Assembly: GCA_021850505.1 (NCBI GenBank)
Contig: JAJZLW010000057.1
Location: 1-31,263, forward strand
Direction: 5' to 3'
Length of the DNA stretch: 31,263 nt
Source of the DNA: Thermoplasmata archaeon
GTDB lineage: Archaea; Thermoplasmatota; Thermoplasmata; Thermoplasmatales; Thermoplasmataceae
Of this stretch, positions 1-7,511 are shown piece after piece. Made by a program: the position numbers and the translations under genes. Positions within the stretch are counted from its first letter, which is position 1; each line of letters opens with the position of its first letter. The notes under the pieces are model-generated. The model did no database searches. It saw nothing but the letters and a program-made list of their open reading frames with translations, and was not told the DNA's origin.

Positions 1-1166
1 GAAGAAATTTCATGCTGGATAAGATCTGCGTCTGATGTCCAGACAGACGAATACATTCGGTTTTGTGATTTAGCCTGCAGCGCAAGGGCATCTTCCAGTG
101 ACTTTACCTCATGCATTGATAAGACGGGTAGATCTATTTCTGTGCTTAAAGAATCGCTCTGTTTTGATACTGGAGATATCAGGGCGGGGGAAAATACACC
201 AGATTCATATCCCTTCCAGAAATGAATATCTATCTCAGACATTTTCCTCTTTGTCAAAAATGAAGCAAAAGTTTCTGCCTGTGGTTGATTGTACACAACC
301 CAAGGTTCAACGGTCTTTTCCAGTTCCGTTATTATACGGTTGCGCAGATATTCCGCATTATCTGCCAGAACAATGATGTCCGCAGGTCTCAGAAATTTTG
401 CCAGCGACCTGTCCTGAAATACAACAGCCAAAGTTTCTGCAAGTCTGTCAAGATCTGAGCCCTGTGAGGCGAAAACACTGTAACCAAATTGGCTTTCAGC
501 TGAAAAAGGTACTGTTCCTGATAAACGTTGAATTTTTTGAAACAAATCGGTTGAACCTGAAAACAGTATATTGAGTGGGTGATATCTTGAGATATACCAC
601 CTCATTGACCTTATTTCTGGATCTCTGACCAGGTAAGCAGGGAAACCACGAATATTTATGAAAAAATCGCCAAAAAGACGATTAAGAGTAATTGAAGTGG
701 TATCTGTTAAAAAAACCAGTGCCTGCTTCCTTGTCATAATTGAAGGAACAAGTTTCTCGATCAGCGATAGCACCGGTACAGACATGTCTGGAATTATAAC
801 ACTGCTACCAATTCTCATTGAACCTGAAAGGAACTGCATTTTTCCAAATCCAACATGACCGGTTCCTATTGTTTCATGGACAACGCTGTCAACGGCGGAT
901 TGTATTGCCGATATTGACCTTGATATTTCGTTCAGCGCGGCCCGTTCTGATTTCCCGGTATCAGTCCTGATGCAATTAGCAATGGACTGTTTGTTGATTT
1001 GAAGTATGCTTATGATTTCCTTAAGGATGTCAGGTACGAAAGATTGATCATTATCCGATATACCTGATTGATCCAACCAGCCCCTGATCGAGGAGAGGGG
1101 AGTTGGTTTATCTATGGCTTTATTGCGGGAAAGTTCTTCAGAAACATCCGGTCCTTGTTCAGTCAT
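1..1166 (-). CDS. Aldehyde dehydrogenase-like protein lacking a catalytic Cys (3' end outside window)
   Basis: The frame is open from an ATG at 1166 to the window edge, giving 388 residues with no stop. The start follows GGGAGG in the 38-base gap after the oxidoreductase beta gene, so the three genes probably form one operon. The fold is suggested by landmarks in family order: an N-terminal helix with a TGK step near 70-72, LFSGSTD near 201-207 (family FTGST), a glutamate at about 224 where the general-base Glu of LELGG usually lies, and a C-terminal stretch resembling the EALALAN region. The segment that should hold the nucleophile (family GQxC, here about 249-265) has no cysteine, and Cys65 is the only cysteine in the visible part. 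The glycines of LELGG are also replaced. I infer a catalytically inactive or repurposed homologue. Its substrate is unknown. Confidence 0.7.
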   Translation of the reverse strand, partial: MTEQGPDVSEELSRNKAIDKPTPLSSIRGWLDQSGISDNDQSFVPDILKEIISILQINKQSIANCIRTDTGKSERAALNEISRSISAIQSAVDSVVHETIGTGHVGFGKMQFLSGSMRIGSSVIIPDMSVPVLSLIEKLVPSIMTRKQALVFLTDTTSITLNRLFGDFFINIRGFPAYLVRDPEIRSMRWYISRYHPLNILFSGSTDLFQKIQRLSGTVPFSAESQFGYSVFASQGSDLDRLAETLAVVFQDRSLAKFLRPADIIVLADNAEYLRNRIITELEKTVEPWVVYNQPQAETFASFLTKRKMSEIDIHFWKGYESGVFSPALISPVSKQSDSLSTEIDLPVLSMHEVKSLEDALALQAKSQNRMYSSVWTSDADLIQHEIS

Positions 1167-1204
1167 CTGAAGCTGCCTCCCGGTCTAAATAACACTTGTA
1201 TAGA

Positions 1205-2053
1205 TCAGAGAAATTCTTCAACCGACTCTTCTGTCAGATGAGCAGGTTCCGATTCAACTAGTGAAATTTTTGCCGCAACGGGATCTCTGTCTATATATGT
1301 TGGTTCCTGCTTCTGATAGAATATTCCGATCGGTATCTTTTCTCCCCATTCCTGAACTGCATTATATGCAGCTGAGAAGTCGGTCAGATCCTTTGCCTCG
1401 TATTTGTATACTCTTTTCCTGAAATAATCGTATGTGTTGTATTTGTTAAAAGTCACGCACGGACTGAACACGTCTATGAAGGAGAATCCTCTGTGCTGTA
1501 TTCCTTTCTTGATTATTTCATTCAGATGCTTTGGATCGCCTGAAAATCCTCTTGCAACAAAAGTTGCGCCTGCTGCAAGACCAAATGCCAGAGGGTTTAT
1601 TGGCTTCTCGATATTCCCCTCCGGTGTGGTTTTGGACTTGAACCCCAATTCAGAAGTGGGTGAGGCCTGTCCGGTTGTTAGACCAAAAATCTGATTGTCA
1701 GATACTATATACGTTATGTCCACGTTTCTTTTCGCAGTATGGAAAAAGTGCTGAGTACCTTCGAAAAACCCGTCACCGTCACCTCCATAACCAATCACCG
1801 TAAGCTTTGGGTTTGCCCACTTAATTGCAGAAGCCACAGGAAGAAGCCTGCCATGTAGCCCGTGGAATCCATATGCGTTTATGAATTCTGGCAGGTTACT
1901 TGAACATCCTATTCCTGAAACTACGACTGTGTTGTGCGGCTCTATTCCAAGCTCTGCCAGAACTGCCTTTAAGGCAGAAAGTTGAGCAAAATTGCCGCAC
2001 GCCGGGCACCAGTCCGGCTTAACCTTTCCATTAAAATCTGCTACTGTCACCAT
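1205..2053 (-). CDS. 2-oxoacid:ferredoxin oxidoreductase, beta subunit
   Basis: This is the thiamine diphosphate-binding subunit of the two-subunit archaeal enzyme that oxidatively decarboxylates 2-oxoacids to acyl-CoA and reduces ferredoxin. Visible signs, numbered from the ATG at 2053, are WCPAC with Cys16 and Cys19, Cys50 in GIGCSS and Cys199, the expected four ligands of the [4Fe-4S] cluster, and the GDGDG motif near 91-95 followed by DNQIFGLTTGQ for Mg-thiamine diphosphate. The frame also opens at a GTG at 2062, but GAGGTGAT lies just before the ATG at 2053, so the ATG is preferred (282 aa, about normal). It starts one base after the alpha-subunit stop. The substrate (pyruvate, 2-oxoglutarate or broad range) cannot be read from the sequence. 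Confidence 0.93.
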   Translation of the reverse strand: MVTVADFNGKVKPDWCPACGNFAQLSALKAVLAELGIEPHNTVVVSGIGCSSNLPEFINAYGFHGLHGRLLPVASAIKWANPKLTVIGYGGDGDGFFEGTQHFFHTAKRNVDITYIVSDNQIFGLTTGQASPTSELGFKSKTTPEGNIEKPINPLAFGLAAGATFVARGFSGDPKHLNEIIKKGIQHRGFSFIDVFSPCVTFNKYNTYDYFRKRVYKYEAKDLTDFSAAYNAVQEWGEKIPIGIFYQKQEPTYIDRDPVAAKISLVESEPAHLTEESVEEFL

Positions 2054-2054
2054 T

Positions 2055-3797
2055 TTAATCACCTCTTTTTATTTCCATTTGAATTTCCTCCGCAAGCTGG
2101 CCCGGGTAGAACGCCTCTCCATCAAATTTACGAACGAGTGAAGTCTTGATAAGGAATTCTGTTTTTAACAACCTGTTGAACTGGCCAGTATAATTATTCT
2201 CTACAACGATCACTTTCTTTTTTCCGCTGAGTAGATTTTTGATATCCGGATTGAGAGGGAATACCCTGTTAACTTCTACTGCTCCAACCTTTATATTTTT
2301 AGCTCTCAGAATATCTATTGCCTCTTCTACTACTCCTCTGGTGGAACCCCACTGGACAATAGCGTAATCCGCATCATTGAGCAAATAGGTTCTGGTAGGA
2401 GGCATATTTTTAATGTAAGTTTGCACCTTTCTCATTCTCTTTTCCATTATCGCTACTCTCAGTTTAGGATCGGTTTCTGCATCTGAAACAACATCACCAG
2501 TCTCTCCATGCTCATCTGAGTCCTCGTTGTGAATCAATCCAGGCTGCCCTGGAATAGCCCTGTACGATATTCCATCAGAAGTGTATTCATACCTCTTGAA
2601 TCCGGGCTGGTTGTCCTTTGCCCTCTTCCCATGATCTATCTTGAAATTGAAATCAAACCCGTTAAGAGTCTCATAATGTTCAGATAAATATAGATCAGAC
2701 ATCACAATTACTGGTGTTTGATATTCCTCTGCAAGATTCATTGCTTCCCTTGTCAGATAAAAGCATTCTTCTACACTTCCGGGGGCCAGAATTATCCTTG
2801 GAAAGTCACCCTGAGATGCTCCGTAGACTAGGTTAAGATCGCCCTGCTCCATTTTGGTAGGGAGCCCTGTTGATGGTCCCGGCCGCTGAGCTTCATAGAC
2901 CACAAGCGGAATTTCCATCATTCCAGCCATTCCAAGTGCTTCCACCATGAGGGAAAAACCTCCCCCTGATGAGCCCGTCATAGCTCGAACGCCTGCATAG
3001 TTGGCGCCAATTGCCATGTTTATTGCAGATATCTCATCCTCAGGTACCTTTACCAACAGCCCAAACTTTACCGCATGTGAAGCAAGGTAGTCGAGAGCCG
3101 AAGAGGCCGGAGTCATAGGATAGCCAATATACATTTTAAGACCGCCACTAACAGCGCCAAGCCCGATTGCTTCTCCTCCGCCAACAAGATACTTTCTCTG
3201 ATTTGAAAATTTGAGGTTCTTGTCTATTTTCTTGAAATTGGAAGTATAATAGTCATATCCATCCCTTGCAGCACTTACGTTCTGCTCAGCCACTTCTCCC
3301 TTTTTGCCGAATGTATCCCTGATAACGCCTGCGAGTGTTTCGAAATCGACGCCTAATGCAGCCATTGCACCGCCGATTGCAACAGTATTTTTCATCAGTG
3401 AGACTTTGCTGTGCTTTGATGCAATTTCAGAAAGAGGCATAGCACAATAATTGACACCCGACTGCTGTTTATATCCGGTTATAGATTTATCAAAAATTGC
3501 GACTCCCTGTAATGGGGATGCACCGCCTTCATTTATCTCGGGATTTGTATGCCTCACAAGACCATCGATGTTCATGGTTATCAGAAGATCTAACCCATCA
3601 CCCTGACTCAATACCTTTTCATGTGAAGCACGGATCTGATACCAGCTCTGTCCTCCCCTCACAATATCCTGATAATAATTATAAGTCACAACATTTAGTC
3701 CGGACCTAGCAAACGTTTTGGCCACAATTAAACCGGCAGACTGAACGCCTTCCCCGGCTGCGCCAGCTACTCTTACAACTACTTCACTTTTTGTCAT
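2055..3797 (-). CDS. 2-oxoacid:ferredoxin oxidoreductase, alpha subunit (gamma-alpha fusion)
   Basis: This is the large subunit, 580 aa, combining the gamma domain (about 1-190, with the glycine-rich GAAGEGVQSAG at 12-22) and the alpha pyrimidine-binding domains (about 200-580). The hallmark YPITP motif of the Sulfolobus-type enzyme appears as YPMTP at 226-230. A conserved GSSGGGFSLM segment follows. The beta subunit comes next with one base between stop and start, so the two are surely cotranscribed and form the heterodimer. Its electron acceptor in thermoacidophiles is a zinc-containing ferredoxin, and the tail of one is encoded at the far right of this window. The start is the ATG at 3797, with no strong Shine-Dalgarno before it. 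A TATA-like stretch (TTAAAATA) lies about 20-27 bases upstream. Confidence 0.93.
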   Translation of the reverse strand: MTKSEVVVRVAGAAGEGVQSAGLIVAKTFARSGLNVVTYNYYQDIVRGGQSWYQIRASHEKVLSQGDGLDLLITMNIDGLVRHTNPEINEGGASPLQGVAIFDKSITGYKQQSGVNYCAMPLSEIASKHSKVSLMKNTVAIGGAMAALGVDFETLAGVIRDTFGKKGEVAEQNVSAARDGYDYYTSNFKKIDKNLKFSNQRKYLVGGGEAIGLGAVSGGLKMYIGYPMTPASSALDYLASHAVKFGLLVKVPEDEISAINMAIGANYAGVRAMTGSSGGGFSLMVEALGMAGMMEIPLVVYEAQRPGPSTGLPTKMEQGDLNLVYGASQGDFPRIILAPGSVEECFYLTREAMNLAEEYQTPVIVMSDLYLSEHYETLNGFDFNFKIDHGKRAKDNQPGFKRYEYTSDGISYRAIPGQPGLIHNEDSDEHGETGDVVSDAETDPKLRVAIMEKRMRKVQTYIKNMPPTRTYLLNDADYAIVQWGSTRGVVEEAIDILRAKNIKVGAVEVNRVFPLNPDIKNLLSGKKKVIVVENNYTGQFNRLLKTEFLIKTSLVRKFDGEAFYPGQLAEEIQMEIKRGD

Positions 3798-3832
3798 ACT
3801 CTGTCAGGATAGCGTATTTTAAGACAATATTA

Positions 3833-3845
3833 ATACATGATGTAT
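3833..3845. promoter_or_regulatory. Small palindrome upstream of the oxidoreductase operon
   Basis: ATACAT-G-ATGTAT is a perfect 6-bp inverted repeat around one base. It lies 36-48 bases before the alpha-subunit start, just outside the presumed TATA region, in the gap between two divergent operons. It may be an operator. The composition is AT-rich, so chance occurrence is possible. Confidence 0.25.
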
Positions 3846-3933
3846 ACAATTAAAGCTAAAACATACTATATGAGAAAAAATGTTTTTTTATAATGAATTT
3901 CGCGATGTTTTCAATGTGCCTTTTAAATTATCT

Positions 3934-3959
3934 GTAGTAAAATAAAAAGATTTTATTAC
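3934..3959. promoter_or_regulatory. Inverted repeat over the likely ABC-operon promoter
   Basis: GTAGTAAAAT and ATTTTATTAC form 10-base arms with one mismatch, separated by 6 bases. The repeat ends 25 bases before the first permease ATG, which is where an archaeal TATA box would sit. A dimeric regulator bound here would be expected to block TBP/TFB. No regulator gene lies next to it. Confidence 0.35.
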
Positions 3960-3984
3960 ACCTTACTCATGATGTGGGAGTATT

Positions 3985-4992
3985 ATGAATAAATGGATGA
4001 GTGTTGCCAGAAGGGTTTTATACGCGGTCATCGAGCTGATTGGCCTGCTGGTATTTCTCTTCATAATTCTATATGCTGCGGAATTACAGAACAGTTCGAT
4101 CATTTTTTCACAGTATGTTTCCAGTTCAGGAAAAAGTATTTTTGAAAGCGGCCAGAATGTTCTGGTTCAATTTGGTTTATTCGTCGCAAGCACGTTTACC
4201 GGTAACTGGGGGATGGCTCCACCTGTCGTTGGGTCGTTTAAGAGTTTTACCGCGTCTGCGGTGATATCATACACTCTGCCAAACACAATATTTCTGCTTG
4301 GTTTGTCGATTGTAGTTTCGGTTCCAATTGTAATATTGCTGGGAATTTCCTACGGTAACAAACCGCATTCATCGAGAAGTTCTCCAGTTTCAGCTTACAC
4401 TGCATTAGGGACTGTTATCCCTGTGTTCGTGTTAGCAGCATTTGCCAGGTTCCTGTTTAACGGAACAGCAATTGGTATAACTGGAACGTATTCACTGTCA
4501 GGAGCAACATTTCCAACCCATGTGCCACTAATCGATGGTCTTATTCATGACAATCTTTCCATTGCCTCTTCAGCATTTATGCATTTTATACTTCCATTTC
4601 TGCTGCTTGTTTTCTTTATCTCAACCCTCCTGCTCCAGACATATCGATCAGGTATTATCAAATCCATAAAGGAAGGATACGTGAGATTGGCGAGGGCCAC
4701 TGGAACTCCTCAATGGCTGATCACAAAGAAGTACCTTCTGGATAAGGGTGGATATGAAGTTTTAAAGCATATAAGAGTTATAATGATGACTGTTCTGACA
4801 TACCTAATAATAATTGAGGCAGTCTTTAATTATCAGGGAATTGGGTGGGCATTTTACCAGTCTGTGACAACTACAAGAAATTATCCACTGGCAATTTACT
4901 CGCTTTTTATATTCGGACTGCTGATCATTTTAGCGGGACTGATCTCGGGAATTGCCATGGACCGGATAAATCCATCTGGTGAGGTGGATTAA
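3985..4992 (+). CDS. ABC transporter permease, DppB/OppB type
   Basis: This 335-residue membrane protein has an N-terminal transmembrane helix at about 11-30 and further hydrophobic segments near 90-120, 135-155, 195-215, 265-285 and 305-325. The EAA-like cytoplasmic loop of the peptide/nickel importer family is recognisable around 230-250 (GYVRLARATG, then the DKGGYEV region). It is followed by the EAVFNYQGIGW segment typical of DppB. The gene begins the operon after GGGAG and is followed by the second permease with almost no gap. It should form the translocation channel together with the next gene. The substrate is probably peptides, but no solute-binding protein is present here. Confidence 0.88.
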   Translation: MNKWMSVARRVLYAVIELIGLLVFLFIILYAAELQNSSIIFSQYVSSSGKSIFESGQNVLVQFGLFVASTFTGNWGMAPPVVGSFKSFTASAVISYTLPNTIFLLGLSIVVSVPIVILLGISYGNKPHSSRSSPVSAYTALGTVIPVFVLAAFARFLFNGTAIGITGTYSLSGATFPTHVPLIDGLIHDNLSIASSAFMHFILPFLLLVFFISTLLLQTYRSGIIKSIKEGYVRLARATGTPQWLITKKYLLDKGGYEVLKHIRVIMMTVLTYLIIIEAVFNYQGIGWAFYQSVTTTRNYPLAIYSLFIFGLLIILAGLISGIAMDRINPSGEVD

Positions 4993-4993
4993 G

Positions 4994-5953
4994 ATGGTCG
5001 AACCAAATATAACAGAGGAACGCCTTGAGCCACCAACAGTCACCATGGTACTTAAATCAAAACAGGCCACAAAATCTGTTAAAATGTCACTTACAAATAA
5101 AGCTGCGATCGCAGGATTAATAATAACAGTATTTTATTTCTTAATTGGCCTTTTGGATCTGATTTATCCAGGATATCTTGGTGTTTCCGGATCTATGAGC
5201 AATGCTGTTACAACCTTTCATGGTAACTATTCGCTCACCACACCGCAGGGTCTTTTTTCTGGAGGATGGTTTTTATTTGGAGGGACTTCATACGGTTTAC
5301 CCGTTTTGCCAGTGGCTTTTGCGGCGGTAAAGTTTGATCTCGGTTTTTCACTGTTTGTTGTTCTGGTTGGAGCTGGGATTGGAATGATTGCTGGACTGTA
5401 TGCTGGGGTTTCGAATGGAATTATTGACAAAATAATTTCTAAATTCTCTGATTTCTTTGTTCAGATTCCGGTAATAGGCTTGGCAGTGATCATTGCTGCA
5501 GTACTTAACCTGGGTTATGAGGGCTTTGCTTTTGCTCTTGCAATTACCTGGTGGCCCCTTTATGCCGGTAGAACTAGAAACATGGTCAGGTCAACAAAGA
5601 AGAAAATGTACATAATGTCATCAGTTGCTTCGGGAGATTCACGGACCAAGATTGCGTTCTACCATGTTTTCCCAAATATTTTACCCGATATTGCGATCAG
5701 AATAATCCTTGACCTGGGTCTGGTTTTCGAGTTGCTGGCCACTGTCGATTTCCTAAACATCGGAGGAATTAATCCATATCTTCCTGAAATTGGAAACATG
5801 ATGAGGTGGGGGGATGCTTATATTGGAACCAGTTACTGGTGGCCCCTGGTTATTCCTGGCATTTTTATAATCGGGTTTGGTGTTGGAGTATATCTCCTTG
5901 GAACAGGATTGAAATCTTCTTTGAACAGGAAAAAATGGAGGTTTGAGAGATAG
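4994..5953 (+). CDS. ABC transporter permease, DppC/OppC type
   Basis: This is the partner permease, about 319 aa, with a first transmembrane helix at about 35-55 after a cytoplasmic N-terminus and several later helices. An EAA-type loop (SVASGDSRTKI, then HVFPNILPD) is followed by the LATVDFLNIGG segment, both as in DppC. The reading frame also opens at a GTG at 4979 inside the preceding gene. The ATG at 4994 is preferred because GAGGTGG lies 5-10 bases before it and the previous stop ends at 4992. It is cotranscribed with the other permease and two ATPases. Confidence 0.88.
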   Translation: MVEPNITEERLEPPTVTMVLKSKQATKSVKMSLTNKAAIAGLIITVFYFLIGLLDLIYPGYLGVSGSMSNAVTTFHGNYSLTTPQGLFSGGWFLFGGTSYGLPVLPVAFAAVKFDLGFSLFVVLVGAGIGMIAGLYAGVSNGIIDKIISKFSDFFVQIPVIGLAVIIAAVLNLGYEGFAFALAITWWPLYAGRTRNMVRSTKKKMYIMSSVASGDSRTKIAFYHVFPNILPDIAIRIILDLGLVFELLATVDFLNIGGINPYLPEIGNMMRWGDAYIGTSYWWPLVIPGIFIIGFGVGVYLLGTGLKSSLNRKKWRFER

Positions 5954-7510
5954 ATGATGAATACTAACATTGATGGTACGACAGAAGTCCCACTGTCAGT
6001 CAGCAACCTTAAGGTCTATTTTCTTACACAAGATGGGGTCTCAAAAGTAATAACAAGACTTAATTTTTCGTTGAGAGAAAGCGAAATTCTTGGTATTTTT
6101 GGAGAGAGCGGTAGCGGAAAAACAGTTGTATCCAATTCAATAATTGACCTGCTTATGGAGCCTGGTTATGTGGTCGGAGGCTCTGTCAAAATAAATGGCT
6201 TCAATGTATACAGGGATGTTAAGAGCCTGGCAAAATTTGAAGCTTCGATTGCATCCGGCAAGAAAAGAAAAATTGGAGAAACACTGATCAGGGAACAGGA
6301 AAGAATAATGCAAAAGATCAGGGGCCATTCAATTACACTTGTGCCCGAGAATGCGTTCCGTTCACTTAATCCCGGGTTGAAGCTTAAAGATCATATGGTA
6401 TATACAGTTCTGTCAAGAAATGCAGCCGGTATTTGCGGTTCCATAATAAAAAGGGAAAAGGCATCACTCCAGGATGTTGAGGCCCTGATTGAACTTGTTC
6501 AGCAACAACCTGACATTGCTGGCAGAAACAGGTTGATAGGTGTCTGGTTAACAGAAAACGCCATTTTCAACAATAGGTCTCTAATATTCAATGTGTTTGA
6601 AAACTCGACCGACCAGGAGAACCTCCATGAGCAGATTTTTGATATTATCTCAAAGGAAAAGAGAGGCACTGATGTTTCAGAGATTGAGAATGTAAGAAAC
6701 ACCCTATTACTTGAATTGCAGAAAAACAAGCTTTCACTTGATATTATAATGGCAAACGACGAGAAAGACACTGAACTGAAAGCTGACCTTGAGAGGGAAT
6801 TGCAGTCTGTTGAACTGAAGTTGAAGTCATCTACCTCACCCAAGGACCTGGTCAGATCAATTCTCAATTCAACGAAATACGAACATATCAGAGAGGTAGC
6901 TCTCTCATATTGCTACCAGATACTGCGCGAACTTGGTATAGACGACCCTGAAAAGATAGCTGATCTTTATCCGGATGATGTTCCGGTAGTAATCAGACAA
7001 AAGATGGTCATAGCTATGGCGTTTTCAGTTGACTCTGGAATTATAGTTCTTGACGAACCGACCAGCAGTTATGATGTCAGCACTAAGCTGAAGATACTGT
7101 CATTTATACGCGAGCAGCACAGACGGAAGAAGGAGTTAAGCATCGTCATTTTTTCAAAGGATCTGACTGTGTTGAATTCTATTTCAGACCGCTTATTGGT
7201 CATGTACGCAGGCAACATCGTCGAGGAAGGTACGCCTGAAACAATTGTATCAGATTCAAAACATCCGTTCACGAGCAGTGTGATAAATACATTCTCTGCA
7301 GCTGAAAGGGTAACTGAGAAGTCAGACAAGCTTGAATTCACTCTTGGATTTTCGCCGGACCTGACTGATCCACCAAAGGGGTGCCGCTTTCACCCAAGGT
7401 GCAAATTCAGGATGGATATCTGCAGCCTTAAAAAGCCATTACTTGCTCCACTGACGGAAGGCCATAACGTGGCTTGCTTCCTGTATTCTGAACAGGTCGA
7501 GGAGGATTAA
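5954..7510 (+). CDS. ABC transporter ATPase, DppD-like, with degenerate signature, Q-loop and H-loop
   Basis: This 518-residue protein keeps Walker A (GESGSGKT, 50-57) and Walker B with its glutamate (IIVLDEP, 363-369). Other catalytic elements are altered. The Q-loop reads VPENAFRSLNP (130-140), with Glu132 where Gln is expected. The signature aligns exactly as YPDDVPVVIRQ (339-349) against the family YPxELSGGMRQ, so Ser-Gly-Gly is lost. The H-loop histidine is Lys402. The stretch between Q-loop and signature is about 200 residues, roughly 120 more than usual, and is charged and helical in character. The C-terminal oligopeptide domain has C-x5-C-x6-C-x17-C (477, 483, 490, 508), a pattern compatible with an iron-sulfur site. 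ATG codons occur at 5954 and 5957. The frame is intact, so this is not simple pseudogene decay. Confidence 0.85.
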   Translation: MMNTNIDGTTEVPLSVSNLKVYFLTQDGVSKVITRLNFSLRESEILGIFGESGSGKTVVSNSIIDLLMEPGYVVGGSVKINGFNVYRDVKSLAKFEASIASGKKRKIGETLIREQERIMQKIRGHSITLVPENAFRSLNPGLKLKDHMVYTVLSRNAAGICGSIIKREKASLQDVEALIELVQQQPDIAGRNRLIGVWLTENAIFNNRSLIFNVFENSTDQENLHEQIFDIISKEKRGTDVSEIENVRNTLLLELQKNKLSLDIIMANDEKDTELKADLERELQSVELKLKSSTSPKDLVRSILNSTKYEHIREVALSYCYQILRELGIDDPEKIADLYPDDVPVVIRQKMVIAMAFSVDSGIIVLDEPTSSYDVSTKLKILSFIREQHRRKKELSIVIFSKDLTVLNSISDRLLVMYAGNIVEEGTPETIVSDSKHPFTSSVINTFSAAERVTEKSDKLEFTLGFSPDLTDPPKGCRFHPRCKFRMDICSLKKPLLAPLTEGHNVACFLYSEQVEED

Positions 7511-7511
7511 A

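Noticed and set aside
98..858. Two short plus-strand frames of 92 and 66 codons
   Set aside because: They lie antisense to the long open minus-strand dehydrogenase-like frame, which runs off the window edge. They have no family resemblance or ribosome-binding site.
4979..4993. Upstream GTG start for the second permease
   Set aside because: It would overlap the first permease by 14 bases. The ATG at 4994 has a good Shine-Dalgarno just before it.
6499..7341. Minus-strand frames of 122 and 90 codons inside the first ATPase
   Set aside because: They are serine-rich shadows of the real coding strand and show no independent signals.
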